A program made the translations under genes and the position numbers. This document shows positions 47,916-56,297 of a stretch of 64,000 bases of DNA, piece by piece; the first letter of the stretch is position 1; each line of letters starts with the position of its first letter. The notes under the pieces are model-generated. The model saw nothing but the letters and a program-made list of their open reading frames with translations. It did not search any database and had not been told where the DNA came from. Source of the DNA: an uncultured Eubacteriales bacterium (GTDB taxonomy: Bacteria; Bacillota; Clostridia; Oscillospirales; Oscillospiraceae); NCBI GenBank assembly GCA_900544765.1, contig UQWI01000005.1, positions 124,001-188,000 on the forward strand, read 5' to 3'.

Positions 47916-49184
47916 ATGATGATTTTGAAATACGGCAGCCGGGGTTCACTGGTCGAGCTGCTGCAGCTGGGGCTGAGCCGGGCGGGGTATGGCCCGCTCG
48001 ACATAGACGGCTGCCTGGGCTCTGAGACCGCTGCGGCGCTTGGAGCTTTCAGGAGGGCGCGCGGTCTGCCGGAGTCCGCGGAGGTACTGCCGTCGGTGTG
48101 GGCGGCTCTGGAGCCGTATACGTCAGGCCGGGTGACGGCATATCTCCGGCCGGGCGAGACACCGCTCGCGGCCGCGCGGAGATTCGGCGCGGAGCCCGAG
48201 GCCGTGCGGACGGCAAACCCGGGGCTGGATGCAAACCTGCGCAGGGCCGCGTCCGGCATCACCGTGCCGCTGCCCTTTGAAGCAGTACCCAAGATCTCCT
48301 GGAGCACGCAGGCCAATGAACATAGCATACGGGCGCTTTCGTCGCGGTATCCGTCGCTGATGCCGGGTACATGGGGGCGCAGCGCGATGGGGAAGAGGCT
48401 GCGCTCGCTGACCTTCGGCGATGGGAACAGGACGCTGGTGTTCACGGCGGCGCACCACGCGAACGAGTGGATAACGGCCCCGGCGCTGCTCAGATATGCC
48501 GGGGCGCTGGCGTCCCGCTACCACGCCGGGGACGGTGCGGCCGTTGAGGCGCACCGGCAGCTGCGAGTGTACTTCCTGCCGCTGGTGGACCCCGACGGGG
48601 TAGATTTGGTGACCGGGGCGATAGGCGAAGGTCCGTGGCTTGCACGGGCGCGGCAGATTGCGGCCGATTATCCGCAGGTTGCCTGGCCGGACGGCTGGAA
48701 GGCAAATATACGCGGCACGGATTTGAACCTGCAGTACCCGGCGGGCTGGGAGCAGGCAAAGGGGATAAAGTACGCGCAGGGCTGGCGCTCGCCCGCGCCG
48801 AGGGACTATGTCGGGAGGGCGCCGCTGTGCGCGCCGGAGTCCTTCGCGCTCTGGTCGCTGACGCGCAGGCTGCGTCCGGTCGCGGTGCTGGCGCTGCACA
48901 CGCAGGGGGAAGTGATATACTGGAACTACCACGGTTATGCTCCGCCGGGGGCGGAGGAGTTGGCCGGAAGGCTTGCCGGCGTGAGCGGCTACGCGCTTGA
49001 CGACGTGCCGGACGAGAGCTCGAACGCGGGATACAAGGACTGGGTGATAGATGAGCTGGATGTCCCGGCCTTCACCATAGAGTGCGGGCTTGGGGAGAAC
49101 CCGCTGCCCATAGAGCAGCTGGAGCCCATATCCAAGGCGGTCGCGGCCATCTGCGACGAGTGCATCGCCTCGGCGGGAGCTTGA
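47916..49184 (+). CDS. M14 zinc carboxypeptidase with peptidoglycan-binding and LysM-like domains
   Basis: 422 aa. Residues 1-65 look like a PG_binding_1 domain (GSRGSLVELLQLGLSRAGYG, then LGAFRRARGL) and about 70-115 like LysM (YLRPGETPLAAARRFG ... NPGL). The M14 domain has the zinc motif HHANEW (His and Glu), third ligand His in LALHTQGE, and catalytic Glu in TIECGLGENPLP. It resembles gamma-D-glutamyl-L-diamino acid endopeptidase I of bacilli, which trims spore peptidoglycan. No signal peptide is visible, as expected for a mother-cell or forespore enzyme. Divergent from spoIVB. AAAGGAA is the SD. Confidence 0.9.
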   Translation: MMILKYGSRGSLVELLQLGLSRAGYGPLDIDGCLGSETAAALGAFRRARGLPESAEVLPSVWAALEPYTSGRVTAYLRPGETPLAAARRFGAEPEAVRTANPGLDANLRRAASGITVPLPFEAVPKISWSTQANEHSIRALSSRYPSLMPGTWGRSAMGKRLRSLTFGDGNRTLVFTAAHHANEWITAPALLRYAGALASRYHAGDGAAVEAHRQLRVYFLPLVDPDGVDLVTGAIGEGPWLARARQIAADYPQVAWPDGWKANIRGTDLNLQYPAGWEQAKGIKYAQGWRSPAPRDYVGRAPLCAPESFALWSLTRRLRPVAVLALHTQGEVIYWNYHGYAPPGAEELAGRLAGVSGYALDDVPDESSNAGYKDWVIDELDVPAFTIECGLGENPLPIEQLEPISKAVAAICDECIASAGA

Positions 49185-49208
49185 CTTATTCGCTTCTTGG
49201 GATATAAT
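49181..49208 (+). promoter_or_regulatory. Promoter of the mrp gene
   Basis: TTGACT (49181-49186, over the stop of the previous gene), 16-base spacer, TATAAT (49203-49208). Confidence 0.85.
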
Positions 49209-49258
49209 AGACCCACTGACTATTTGCGGCTTTGGCCGCACACGAAAGAGGTAGAAAT

Positions 49259-50086
49259 ATGAGCACTAACTGCAACAACGACTGCTCCGCCTGCGGCGAA
49301 AACTGCTCCAGCCGCACCGCGCCGCAGAGCTTCCTAAAGCCGCTGCACGAGGGCAGCGCCGTGGGCCGCGTCTTTGCCGTTGTAAGCGGCAAGGGCGGCG
49401 TGGGCAAGAGCCTGGTCACCGGCCTGCTGGCCTGCGAAATGCAGCGCCGCGGCCACCGCGCCGCCGTCCTGGACGCGGACGTCACCGGCCCGAGCGTGCC
49501 GCAGATGTTCGGCGTGCACGAGAACGCGCGCGGCGGCGAGGACTTCATCCTGCCTGTCAAGAGCATGGGCGGCATCCAGATGATGAGCATGAACGTCCTG
49601 CTGCCCCACGACACCGACCCCGTGGTCTGGCGCGGCCCCATCATTGCGGGCGCGGTTGAGCAGTTCTGGACGGACGTCATCTGGGACAACGTCGACTATA
49701 TGTTCGTCGACATGCCCCCCGGAACGGGCGACGTGCCCCTGACCGTGTTCCAGAGCCTGCCGGTCAACGGCGTCATCGTCGTCACCAGCCCCCAGGAGCT
49801 TGTCGGCATGATAGTTGAGAAGGCCGTGAACATGGCCAACATGATGAGCAAGCCGGTCGTCGGCCTCGTGGAGAACATGAGCTACTATGTCTGCCCCGAC
49901 TGCGGCAAGGCGCACAGCATCTTCGGCGAGAGCCACATAGACGAGACGGCCGCCAAGTTCGGCATCCCCCACGTCGCCAAGCTGCCCATTAACAACGAGT
50001 ACGCCTCCGCCTGCGACGCCGGCAAGATTGAGACCGTCGAGGTGCCGGAGCTCAAAGAGCTCGCCGACTACATCGAGAGGATGTAA
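49259..50086 (+). CDS. Mrp/ApbC family P-loop Fe-S cluster carrier ATPase
   Basis: 275 aa. Cys-rich N-terminus (Cys at about 5, 9, 12, 16), Walker A SGKGGVGKS of the deviant MinD/Mrp type, switch region DADVTGPSVPQMFG, FVDMPPGTGD, and the C-terminal CxxC (YVCPDCG) for cluster binding. Family members hold and transfer [4Fe-4S] clusters. The ATG at 49259 has AAGAGGT; an in-frame codon at 49232 is less suitable. Closely followed by a small gene, likely co-transcribed. Confidence 0.92.
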   Translation: MSTNCNNDCSACGENCSSRTAPQSFLKPLHEGSAVGRVFAVVSGKGGVGKSLVTGLLACEMQRRGHRAAVLDADVTGPSVPQMFGVHENARGGEDFILPVKSMGGIQMMSMNVLLPHDTDPVVWRGPIIAGAVEQFWTDVIWDNVDYMFVDMPPGTGDVPLTVFQSLPVNGVIVVTSPQELVGMIVEKAVNMANMMSKPVVGLVENMSYYVCPDCGKAHSIFGESHIDETAAKFGIPHVAKLPINNEYASACDAGKIETVEVPELKELADYIERM

Positions 50087-50089
50087 GCC

Positions 50090-50389
50090 ATGTCATGGGT
50101 GCTGGTAAGGAGCGGCTGGAATCGCGACGTGATATACGTCCCGGAGCGTGTCGCGGCGGATTTGGCCGGCTTTCGCGCGAGGTTTGACGCGTGGCTCTAT
50201 AACCCGGAAACACCGCACGGCTACTGGCGCGATGTTAACGAGGAGTTCGGCTCTTTCCGCGCGCTGGAATATGACGGCGCCGAGGCCTTCACCCGCTGGC
50301 TCACTGAGCATGTGATCGAACCGGGCGAACGGGCATACGTAGCAACGGACGTTGCGCCTGACGCTTCGATGCCCGAGCTGTACTTTTGA
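50090..50389 (+). CDS. Small protein of unknown function
   Basis: 99 aa, starting 3 bases after the mrp stop with GAGAGG upstream, so part of the mrp transcript. It is acidic and rich in Trp, Tyr and Phe (WVLVRSGWNRDVIYVPE, YWRDVNEEFGSFRALEYDG, FTRWLTEHV) with no signal peptide or TM helix. I do not recognise the family. The position suggests an accessory role next to the Fe-S carrier, but that is only context. Confidence 0.65.
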   Translation: MSWVLVRSGWNRDVIYVPERVAADLAGFRARFDAWLYNPETPHGYWRDVNEEFGSFRALEYDGAEAFTRWLTEHVIEPGERAYVATDVAPDASMPELYF

Positions 50390-50408
50390 ACAAAACAAAC
50401 TATTTTCC

Positions 50409-50440
50409 GATACGGTTCCCCGCCCGGGGGACCGTATCGT
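50409..50440. terminator. Strong hairpin after the mrp transcript
   Basis: CGATACGGTTCCCC GCCC GGGGGACCGTATCG, about 14 pairs with one wobble, ending 20 bases before the next start codon. No T-tract, so it may be a leader structure of the CDF gene instead. Confidence 0.55.
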
Positions 50441-50460
50441 CATGTTTGAGAGGTTAGCCA

Positions 50461-51627
50461 ATGATAACGCTTCTTTCCAAACTCTTCATCAAGGACCGGG
50501 ACAGCATATCCAGCCCCGCCGTGCGCAAGGCCTACGGCATGCTGTGCTCGTTGACGGGTATCTTCCTGAATATCCTGCTCTTTGCGGGCAAATACATAGC
50601 GGGCTCCATCGCGGGCTCCATCGCCGTGACGGCGGACGCGTTCAACAACCTGTCCGACGCGGGCTCGTCCGTGATAACGCTGCTCGGCTTCCGCCTGGCC
50701 TCGAAGAAGCCTGACCCGGGCCACCCCTTCGGACACGGCAGAATTGAGTATTTGTCCGGCGTGGCCGTGTCCATGATAATAATAGTCGTCGGCGTCCAGC
50801 TGGGCCTCGAATCCATAGACAAGATACGCTCGCCGGAGCCTGTGGACGCCTCGCTCCTGCCCATGCTCATCCTCGTGGCGTCCATCTGTGTGAAGGGCTA
50901 CATGTTCCTTTACAACCGGGCTGTGGGCAGAAAGATAAACTCGCCCGGCATGAGCGCGACGGCAATGGATTCCCTCACCGACTGCATAGCCACGCTGGTG
51001 GTCCTGATTTCGATGCTGGTGGCGCGCTTCACCGGCGTGAATATAGACGGCTGGAGCGGCGCGGCGGTTGCGCTGTTCATCATCTACTCCGGCTTCTCTG
51101 CGGCGCGCGACACCCTCAGTCCTCTGCTGGGCTCGGCGCCGGACCCGGAGCTGGTACAGCGCATCGTGGAAATCGTCATGTCCCATCCCGAGGTGAAGGG
51201 CGTGCACGACCTCATAGTCCATGACTACGGCCCCGGCAGGCTGATGATTTCACTGCACGCCGAGGTCCCCGGCAGCGGGGACATATACGAGCTGCACGAC
51301 GCCATAGACAACGCCGAGTACGAGCTGCAAAAGGAGCTCGGCTGCGACGCCGTCATACACATGGACCCCATCAGCACAGACGACAGCAAGACCGGGCAAA
51401 TGCTCGACGAGCTCAGGGAGGCCGTTGACGGCCTGCAGCTGGGCATAACCGTCCACGATTTCCGCATTGTCGCCGGGCCGACGCACACGAACGTCATTTT
51501 CGACGCCGTGCTGCCGAACGACAGCCCGCTCACCGAGGACGAGGCAAAGAGCGCGCTGGAGACCCTGGTCAATTCGCTCTGGCAGAACACCCACCCGAAA
51601 ATACACATTGACCGCCCGTTTGTGTGA
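50461..51627 (+). CDS. Cation diffusion facilitator (CDF) family transporter
   Basis: 388 aa. Six TM segments in about residues 30-215; metal-site acidic residues in TADAFNNLSDAGSS (TM2) and SATAMDSLTDC (TM5), and the cytoplasmic GHPFGHGRIEYLSG loop. The C-terminal domain (about 225-300, VKGVHDLIVHDYGPGRLMISLHAE) is the usual metallochaperone-like dimer domain, extended by about 85 more residues with a second similar fold. Exports Zn2+, Mn2+, Fe2+ or Co2+; the Asp/Asn pattern in TM2 and TM5 is more Mn/Fe-like than Zn-like, which is inference. Confidence 0.9.
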   Translation: MITLLSKLFIKDRDSISSPAVRKAYGMLCSLTGIFLNILLFAGKYIAGSIAGSIAVTADAFNNLSDAGSSVITLLGFRLASKKPDPGHPFGHGRIEYLSGVAVSMIIIVVGVQLGLESIDKIRSPEPVDASLLPMLILVASICVKGYMFLYNRAVGRKINSPGMSATAMDSLTDCIATLVVLISMLVARFTGVNIDGWSGAAVALFIIYSGFSAARDTLSPLLGSAPDPELVQRIVEIVMSHPEVKGVHDLIVHDYGPGRLMISLHAEVPGSGDIYELHDAIDNAEYELQKELGCDAVIHMDPISTDDSKTGQMLDELREAVDGLQLGITVHDFRIVAGPTHTNVIFDAVLPNDSPLTEDEAKSALETLVNSLWQNTHPKIHIDRPFV

Positions 51628-51630
51628 AAT

Positions 51631-51674
51631 AAAGCCCCGGTTGCGCGATAGTTGGTGGACGCAACCGGGGCTTT
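51631..51674 (+). terminator. Terminator after the CDF gene
   Basis: AAAGCCCCGGTTGCG ... CGCAACCGGGGCTTT, 15-base perfect stem with a 14-base loop, 3 bases after the stop. Confidence 0.88.
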
Positions 51675-51684
51675 GGCGTATAAT
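51656..51684 (+). promoter_or_regulatory. Promoter of the XRE-type gene
   Basis: TGGACG (51656-51661), 17-base spacer, TATAAT (51679-51684). The -35 lies within the right arm of the preceding terminator. Confidence 0.55.
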
Positions 51685-51712
51685 TAGGGCAAAAGGAACT
51701 TGGAGGTGCTGT

Positions 51713-52006
51713 ATGTGCATTGCGACCGGCGTGGCAAACGGGAACGGCGTGTCCTCGCTGCTGCTTATCCTGGGCATGAATCTGCTGTATTACGTCCCGC
51801 TCATAGTCCTTATAGTGCTGGGCATCCGCGCGCTGCTGAAGTACCTGCGCGCCGGTAAGGGCGACCCCGCCGTCCGCCGCTCGCTGGGCGAGACGCTCAA
51901 GGCTCACCGCATGAAGAGCAACATGACTCAGGAGTTTGTAGCCGAGAGCCTCGGCGTCTCGCGCCAGGCGGTGAGCAAGTGGGAGCAGGGAGTTTCACGC
52001 AGTTAA
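51713..52006 (+). CDS. Membrane-anchored XRE-type HTH protein, apparently truncated
   Basis: 97 aa from the ATG with TTGGAGGT upstream. One TM helix (about residues 18-42, LLILGMNLLYYVPLIVLIVL) is followed by an HTH_3 DNA-binding domain: LGETLKAHRMKSNMTQEFVAESLGVSRQAVSKWEQG. The domain stops at VSRS, right after the recognition helix, whereas XRE domains normally continue with about 20 residues (helices 4 and 5). Either a nonsense/frameshift lesion or a minimal form. TM at the N-terminus instead of the C-terminus is also unusual. Confidence 0.7.
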   Translation: MCIATGVANGNGVSSLLLILGMNLLYYVPLIVLIVLGIRALLKYLRAGKGDPAVRRSLGETLKAHRMKSNMTQEFVAESLGVSRQAVSKWEQGVSRS

Positions 52007-52033
52007 AGACACGCAGCCCGCGCTTGTGAATTA

Positions 52034-52070
52034 ACAGTTGGGGAGCTTTTCGTCCAAGCTCCCCAACTGT
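52034..52070. terminator. Bidirectional terminator between the XRE gene and pgmB
   Basis: ACAGTTGGGGAGCTT TTCGTCC AAGCTCCCCAACTGT followed by TTTAT; the mirrored AAC side is less U-rich on the minus strand. Confidence 0.88.
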
Positions 52071-52105
52071 TTTATTGCAGATTTTAATTATATGCCATAT
52101 GTGTC

Positions 52106-52747
52106 TCACCCGAGCGCCGTCATCAGCTCACCAAGAGCGTGGATCTCCAAACCGGCGCGTTTCATAGGGCGCGGCGGGCATGTGTACGCAATGGAGAAAA
52201 AGCCTCCGGAGCGTGCAGCGTCTATTCCGCTCTGTGCATCTTCGACAACTGCGCATCGTGCAGGTTCACACTCCAGCAACTCAGCCGCCTTTAGAAACAC
52301 CTCCGGGTCCGGTTTGCTTCGGGAAATCATGCTGCCGTCGACCGCAGCGTCCAGCAGCCCATTGAAGCCGAGGCGCTCTGTTATCAGCGGCGCGTTGCGG
52401 CTGGACGACGCCACGGCCAGCTTTGCTCCGCGCTCGTGCAGCGCTGTAAGGGCCTCCACCGCACCCGGTTCGATATCCTCCCGGCTCAGGTGTTTGAGCT
52501 GCTCTATGTACATCCGATTCTTTTTTTCACCCAGCCGCTCTTTTTCGTCCGGCGTCAGACGCGCGGCAAGGGGCCCGAGCACAAGTTCCAGGCTCTCCAT
52601 ACGGCCGATCCCTCGCGTGCGCTCGGCGATATCCGGCGGGAGTTCAAGGCCGAGCTCCGATGCCAACTCGCTCCAGGCCGCCAGGTGATACCTGTCTGTA
52701 CGGCACAGCACCCCGTCCAGGTCAAAAATTATACCGTCAAATTTCAT
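52106..52747 (-). CDS. pgmB: Beta-phosphoglucomutase
   Basis: 213 aa HAD-superfamily enzyme converting beta-D-glucose-1-phosphate to glucose-6-phosphate. The nucleophile motif FDLDGVLCRTDRYH (Asp-x-Asp), the cap-domain GIGRMESLELVL (substrate-contact Arg), ASSSRNAP, and KPDPEVFLKAAE plus EDAQSGIDAA are all beta-PGM signatures. It starts 11 bases inside the end of the GH31 gene with CGGAG upstream, so is coupled to it. Its presence implies that the locus makes beta-G1P, which fits the GH65 phosphorylase at 60814. Confidence 0.93.
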   Translation of the reverse strand: MKFDGIIFDLDGVLCRTDRYHLAAWSELASELGLELPPDIAERTRGIGRMESLELVLGPLAARLTPDEKERLGEKKNRMYIEQLKHLSREDIEPGAVEALTALHERGAKLAVASSSRNAPLITERLGFNGLLDAAVDGSMISRSKPDPEVFLKAAELLECEPARCAVVEDAQSGIDAARSGGFFSIAYTCPPRPMKRAGLEIHALGELMTALG

Positions 52748-54491
52748 GGTACAGCTCCGGCAGCAGGTGAGAGCCATCGGCTCCTTCACGGACGAACACC
52801 GGAACAGTCTCGGTGCATCCGCGGGTACACACGCGCCCGCCATGCAGGCGTTCGCCAGTGCAGAAGTCGCGCCACTCTCCCTCAGGCAGGTAGACCTCGC
52901 GCTCCGACACGCCCTCGCGCAGTACTGGAGCGACCAGAAGTGCGTCACCAAACATGTATTCGTCGTCTATATTCGTGCAAAGTGGGTCTTCCGGAAAGGC
53001 ATAGGCCATCGGGCGCATGAGCGGCCTGCAATTCTCCACGCACTTTGTGGCTTCGGCTCGTATGTACGGCAGCAACTTCATGCGCAGCAGGTGCCAGCGG
53101 CGAACCTGCTCCGTGTAGCCCGTGAGGCCGAACGCGCGCTCTATATTCCACGGGCTGCGCTCGTTGTTCCCCTCCATGCCGGGCTGGAGCAGCTTGAACT
53201 GTCCCCCGTCCGGTTCCGAGTGCCACTGCATTATGGGGGCAAAACAGGCGAGCTGGGTCGCGCGCAGGTAAAGTTCCGGCGTGGGAAGCTCTCCGGCGAA
53301 GCCGCCTATGTCAAAGCCCCAAAAGATGACGCCGCTCGCCGACGCGCTCAGCCCGGCGTTGAGCTGGCTGCGGAGCTCATCGAACGTGGAGACCTGGTCG
53401 CCCGCCCAGAGTATGGGCGTGGTGTGCGCGCCCACATATCCCGCGCGGGAGAAAAGCGTCTGTCCGGGCTTCAAATGCTCGGTGTACGCCCTCGTGTACA
53501 TCTGTGGGTAGAGGTTGCGCCCCTCCGCGCCGGTGGTGCCGTCGAAAAACCGTGCGCCGTCGCTGAGTATGAATTCCCCGCCGTCGGTTTTGAAGCCGTC
53601 CACGCCCAGATCTGTTAGGTATTCGCGCCGGGAAAACCAGCTCTCCACCGTCTCAGGATTGGTGAAGTCCGGCACCAGGGAGCCGGCGAACCAGTGGCCC
53701 TCCGGAATCCTGTACGGCGTGCCGTCTGCATTCTTTACGCACAGTCCGCGCTGCACGGCCTCGTCCCAGTCGCACTCGAGCTGCGCGTTCGGCGCCTCGT
53801 GCGGCTCCAGGTGCTTGTACACAGGTATCTGCCAGAGTATGAGGTGTATGCCCTTCTCGTGCAGGCACGCAATCATCTCTTCTGGCTCCGGCCAGAGACT
53901 TTCGCTTCGGAAACGATAGAACGTCGCCTCGTCGCTCCACGCCTCTATGACTGCAACGGACACGGGAAAGCCGTGTTCCTCTGCCTCTGCCACGGCGTGC
54001 TCAAGCTTTTCGCGGCTGTCCCAGTGGTTGGCAGATATCCACGGCCCGAAGACCCACTCCGGCGGCAGCACCGGTTCGCCCGTGAGGCGCATATACGCTG
54101 CGACCATCTTCTCCGGCGAGCCGGAGAAGACATGCAACGCACAGCCCTCCGGCAAGTGCAGCGTGATTGATCCGCGCTCAAACTCAAAGCACGTCGCGCG
54201 GGCGGTCTGAGCATACACTCCAAGCCCCGTGTCCGTCCAGAAGAAGGGCATGGGACAGTAGGTCTTGTCACCCTGATGGCAGAACTTCTCCTCCACGGCA
54301 TTGACGGCCCTGCGGCCCATGTAATTCAGCGCGTCGTAGCGCTCGCCAAGGCCGTACACCCCGGCGTATCCGTGTGCTATGCGTACCTCAAGGCCGTCCG
54401 AAGTCCCGGTGCACGTAAAATGCGCCGGGACTCCGTTTGAGCTGGTGACGGTGAAAGCCTTGCAAGGCAGTTTGTAAGTATAGTAATCCAT
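52737..54491 (-). CDS. GH31 family alpha-glucosidase/alpha-xylosidase-type enzyme
   Basis: 584 aa, shorter than most GH31 enzymes (650-800 aa) mainly by a reduced N-terminal domain. N-terminal beta-sandwich about 1-150 (GVYGLGERYDALNYMG), then the TIM barrel with FGPWISANHWDS, catalytic nucleophile Asp303 in GFKTDGGEF, acid/base Asp365 in WAGDQ, and MQWHSEP. The His/Trp pattern suggests an alpha-glucosidase, but xylosidase or transferase activity is possible. No signal peptide, so cytoplasmic: it acts on sugars brought in by the adjacent ABC importer. It begins 3 bases after the permease stop. Confidence 0.9.
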   Translation of the reverse strand: MDYYTYKLPCKAFTVTSSNGVPAHFTCTGTSDGLEVRIAHGYAGVYGLGERYDALNYMGRRAVNAVEEKFCHQGDKTYCPMPFFWTDTGLGVYAQTARATCFEFERGSITLHLPEGCALHVFSGSPEKMVAAYMRLTGEPVLPPEWVFGPWISANHWDSREKLEHAVAEAEEHGFPVSVAVIEAWSDEATFYRFRSESLWPEPEEMIACLHEKGIHLILWQIPVYKHLEPHEAPNAQLECDWDEAVQRGLCVKNADGTPYRIPEGHWFAGSLVPDFTNPETVESWFSRREYLTDLGVDGFKTDGGEFILSDGARFFDGTTGAEGRNLYPQMYTRAYTEHLKPGQTLFSRAGYVGAHTTPILWAGDQVSTFDELRSQLNAGLSASASGVIFWGFDIGGFAGELPTPELYLRATQLACFAPIMQWHSEPDGGQFKLLQPGMEGNNERSPWNIERAFGLTGYTEQVRRWHLLRMKLLPYIRAEATKCVENCRPLMRPMAYAFPEDPLCTNIDDEYMFGDALLVAPVLREGVSEREVYLPEGEWRDFCTGERLHGGRVCTRGCTETVPVFVREGADGSHLLPELYHEI

Positions 54492-54493
54492 AG

Positions 54494-55321
54494 TCAACCC
54501 TTTATTCCTCCGGCCATAAGACCGTTTTTGAACTGCTTCTGCGCGCAAAGGTAGATGATGATTATAGGTATCATCGAGATGAGGCTGCCCGCCATGAGCA
54601 CGTTGTACTCGGTGTTGTACTGCCCGTTCAGCGTGGAGAGCGCTATCGGCAGCGTCATCTTGTTGCGGTCGTTCAGCATGAGCAGCGGCCAGAGGTAGTC
54701 GTTCCAGCTCTCCATGAAGGTTGTGACGGCCAGAGTCGCAAGCGTCGGGGCGCAGAGCGGCAGGGCGATACGGCCATAGACATGGAATATACCCGCGCCA
54801 TCCACCCGCGCCGCGTCCAGATAGTCGTTTGGTATGGACTTCATCTGCTGCACCAGCATGAACACGGCGAAGGGTTTGAAGATACTCGGCAGTATGACAC
54901 TCGCGTAGCTGTCGATGAGGCCGAGACGATTCATGATGATGAAGAGCGGAATCATCGTGACCTGCGTGGGTATCATCATCATGGCCAGGTACAACTTCAG
55001 GATGACGTCGCTGCCACGGAAACGTATTTTTGCAAACGCGAACGCCGCCATGCTCGCCGAGATTAGCGTAATCAACGTGAAAGACACGGATACCAAAAGG
55101 CTGTTCCCTATCGTGCGCATGAATGGAAAGCGCGAGAACACCTCCTGGTAGGCGTCCAGAGTGGGCTCGTCGGGTATCCACTCGATGGGTATGCTCATCA
55201 GCGCGCCGCGGCTCTTTAGCGAGGTCGATATCATCCACAGGAAGGGTATCATCGCTACGACAGCCAGCAGTATACTCACGACATAGTAGCCCGTCGTGCT
55301 TAGATGGCGTTTACGAATCAT
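54494..55321 (-). CDS. ABC sugar transporter permease (MalG/UgpE type)
   Basis: 275 aa with six TM helices. The EAA loop is readable (EAARVDGAGIFHVYGRIALPL, i.e. DAARVDGAG...I.LPL). It pairs with the MalF-type permease directly upstream, whose last codons it overlaps. Together with the binding protein they form a CUT1 oligosaccharide importer; no ATPase gene lies in the cluster, so a shared MsmK-type ATPase elsewhere is expected. Confidence 0.93.
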   Translation of the reverse strand: MIRKRHLSTTGYYVVSILLAVVAMIPFLWMISTSLKSRGALMSIPIEWIPDEPTLDAYQEVFSRFPFMRTIGNSLLVSVSFTLITLISASMAAFAFAKIRFRGSDVILKLYLAMMMIPTQVTMIPLFIIMNRLGLIDSYASVILPSIFKPFAVFMLVQQMKSIPNDYLDAARVDGAGIFHVYGRIALPLCAPTLATLAVTTFMESWNDYLWPLLMLNDRNKMTLPIALSTLNGQYNTEYNVLMAGSLISMIPIIIIYLCAQKQFKNGLMAGGIKG

Positions 55322-56234
55322 AATTCACCCACTTTTTCTGCCCCTTCATCTGCAGCCAGGTGCAGAGCATGATTATAATGAACAGCAGCCACGAGAAGGC
55401 CGCGGCGTAGCCCATGCGGTAGTAGCGGAAGCCGTATTTGTATATCCTTTCGACCATGACCTGCGTCGCGCCGTTCGGCCCGCCGTCGGTCATAATCATA
55501 ATCTGCGGGAAGAGCTGGAATGCGTTTATCAGGCTGACTATGAGGACGTAGAAGATAGCGGGCGTCATCAGGGGCAGGGTTATTTTCCAAAAGCGCTGCC
55601 ACGCTCCGGCACCGTCCAGCGCAGCGGCCTCGTAGTAGCTCTTGTTGATTCCCACCATGCCGGAGAGCAGAATCAGTCCGAAAAAGCCCATGTCCTTCCA
55701 CACGCTCACCAGCACTATGGCGGGCATGGCCCAGTTCTCGTCCAGCAGCCAGCCCGGTCCATTTATGCCGAAGATGGCAAGTATGTTGTTCACCGCGCCG
55801 TACTGCGGCGAGAGCATGCTCTTCCATATCATGCTCGCCGCGACCCAACTGGTCAGCACGGGGATGTAGTAGATTATGCGGAACGCCGTCACGCCCCGCC
55901 GCTCACGCGAGAGCAAGTACGCCACGCCGAGCGAACAGGCGAGCATAAGCGGGATGTAAAGGACTATGTATTCGAGCGTGTTGCCGAGCACCTGCCAGAA
56001 CTCTCCCGTCCCGAGGATGGCCTTATAGTTCTCCAGCCCTATGAAGTGCTCGGACAAAAAGCCCGGGTCGGTTATCCTGTCCAGTCCGTTCCAATCCGTG
56101 AGGCTCATCAGGAAGGACACAACTATGGGCAGCAGTGAAAATACCGCCAGCCCTATGAAACTCGGCAGCAGGAAAGGCGAAGCCGTCAGCAGCCCGTCCT
56201 GCCCTCTTATGTGCTTTTGCTTTTTCTTGCGCAC
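55311..56234 (-). CDS. ABC sugar transporter permease (MalF/UgpA type)
   Basis: 307 aa, six TM helices; EAA loop SYYEAAALDGAGAWQRFWKITLPLM. Starts at GTG (56234) with AAGGAG about 8 bases before; no ATG in frame fits better. It ends overlapping the next permease. Forms the CUT1 importer with the neighbours. Confidence 0.93.
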   Translation of the reverse strand: MRKKKQKHIRGQDGLLTASPFLLPSFIGLAVFSLLPIVVSFLMSLTDWNGLDRITDPGFLSEHFIGLENYKAILGTGEFWQVLGNTLEYIVLYIPLMLACSLGVAYLLSRERRGVTAFRIIYYIPVLTSWVAASMIWKSMLSPQYGAVNNILAIFGINGPGWLLDENWAMPAIVLVSVWKDMGFFGLILLSGMVGINKSYYEAAALDGAGAWQRFWKITLPLMTPAIFYVLIVSLINAFQLFPQIMIMTDGGPNGATQVMVERIYKYGFRYYRMGYAAAFSWLLFIIIMLCTWLQMKGQKKWVNYDS

Positions 56235-56297
56235 GGCGGCATCTCCTTGCTGTTAAAGCTGCGGGGAGGGGTGTCCCCCTCCCCTTGCGGTTTCAGT

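Noticed and set aside
52751..52951. N-terminal extension of pgmB by 68 codons
   Set aside because: The extension is Cys/Ala/Arg-rich, overlaps GH31 deeply, and the HAD fold starts exactly at the ATG at 52747.
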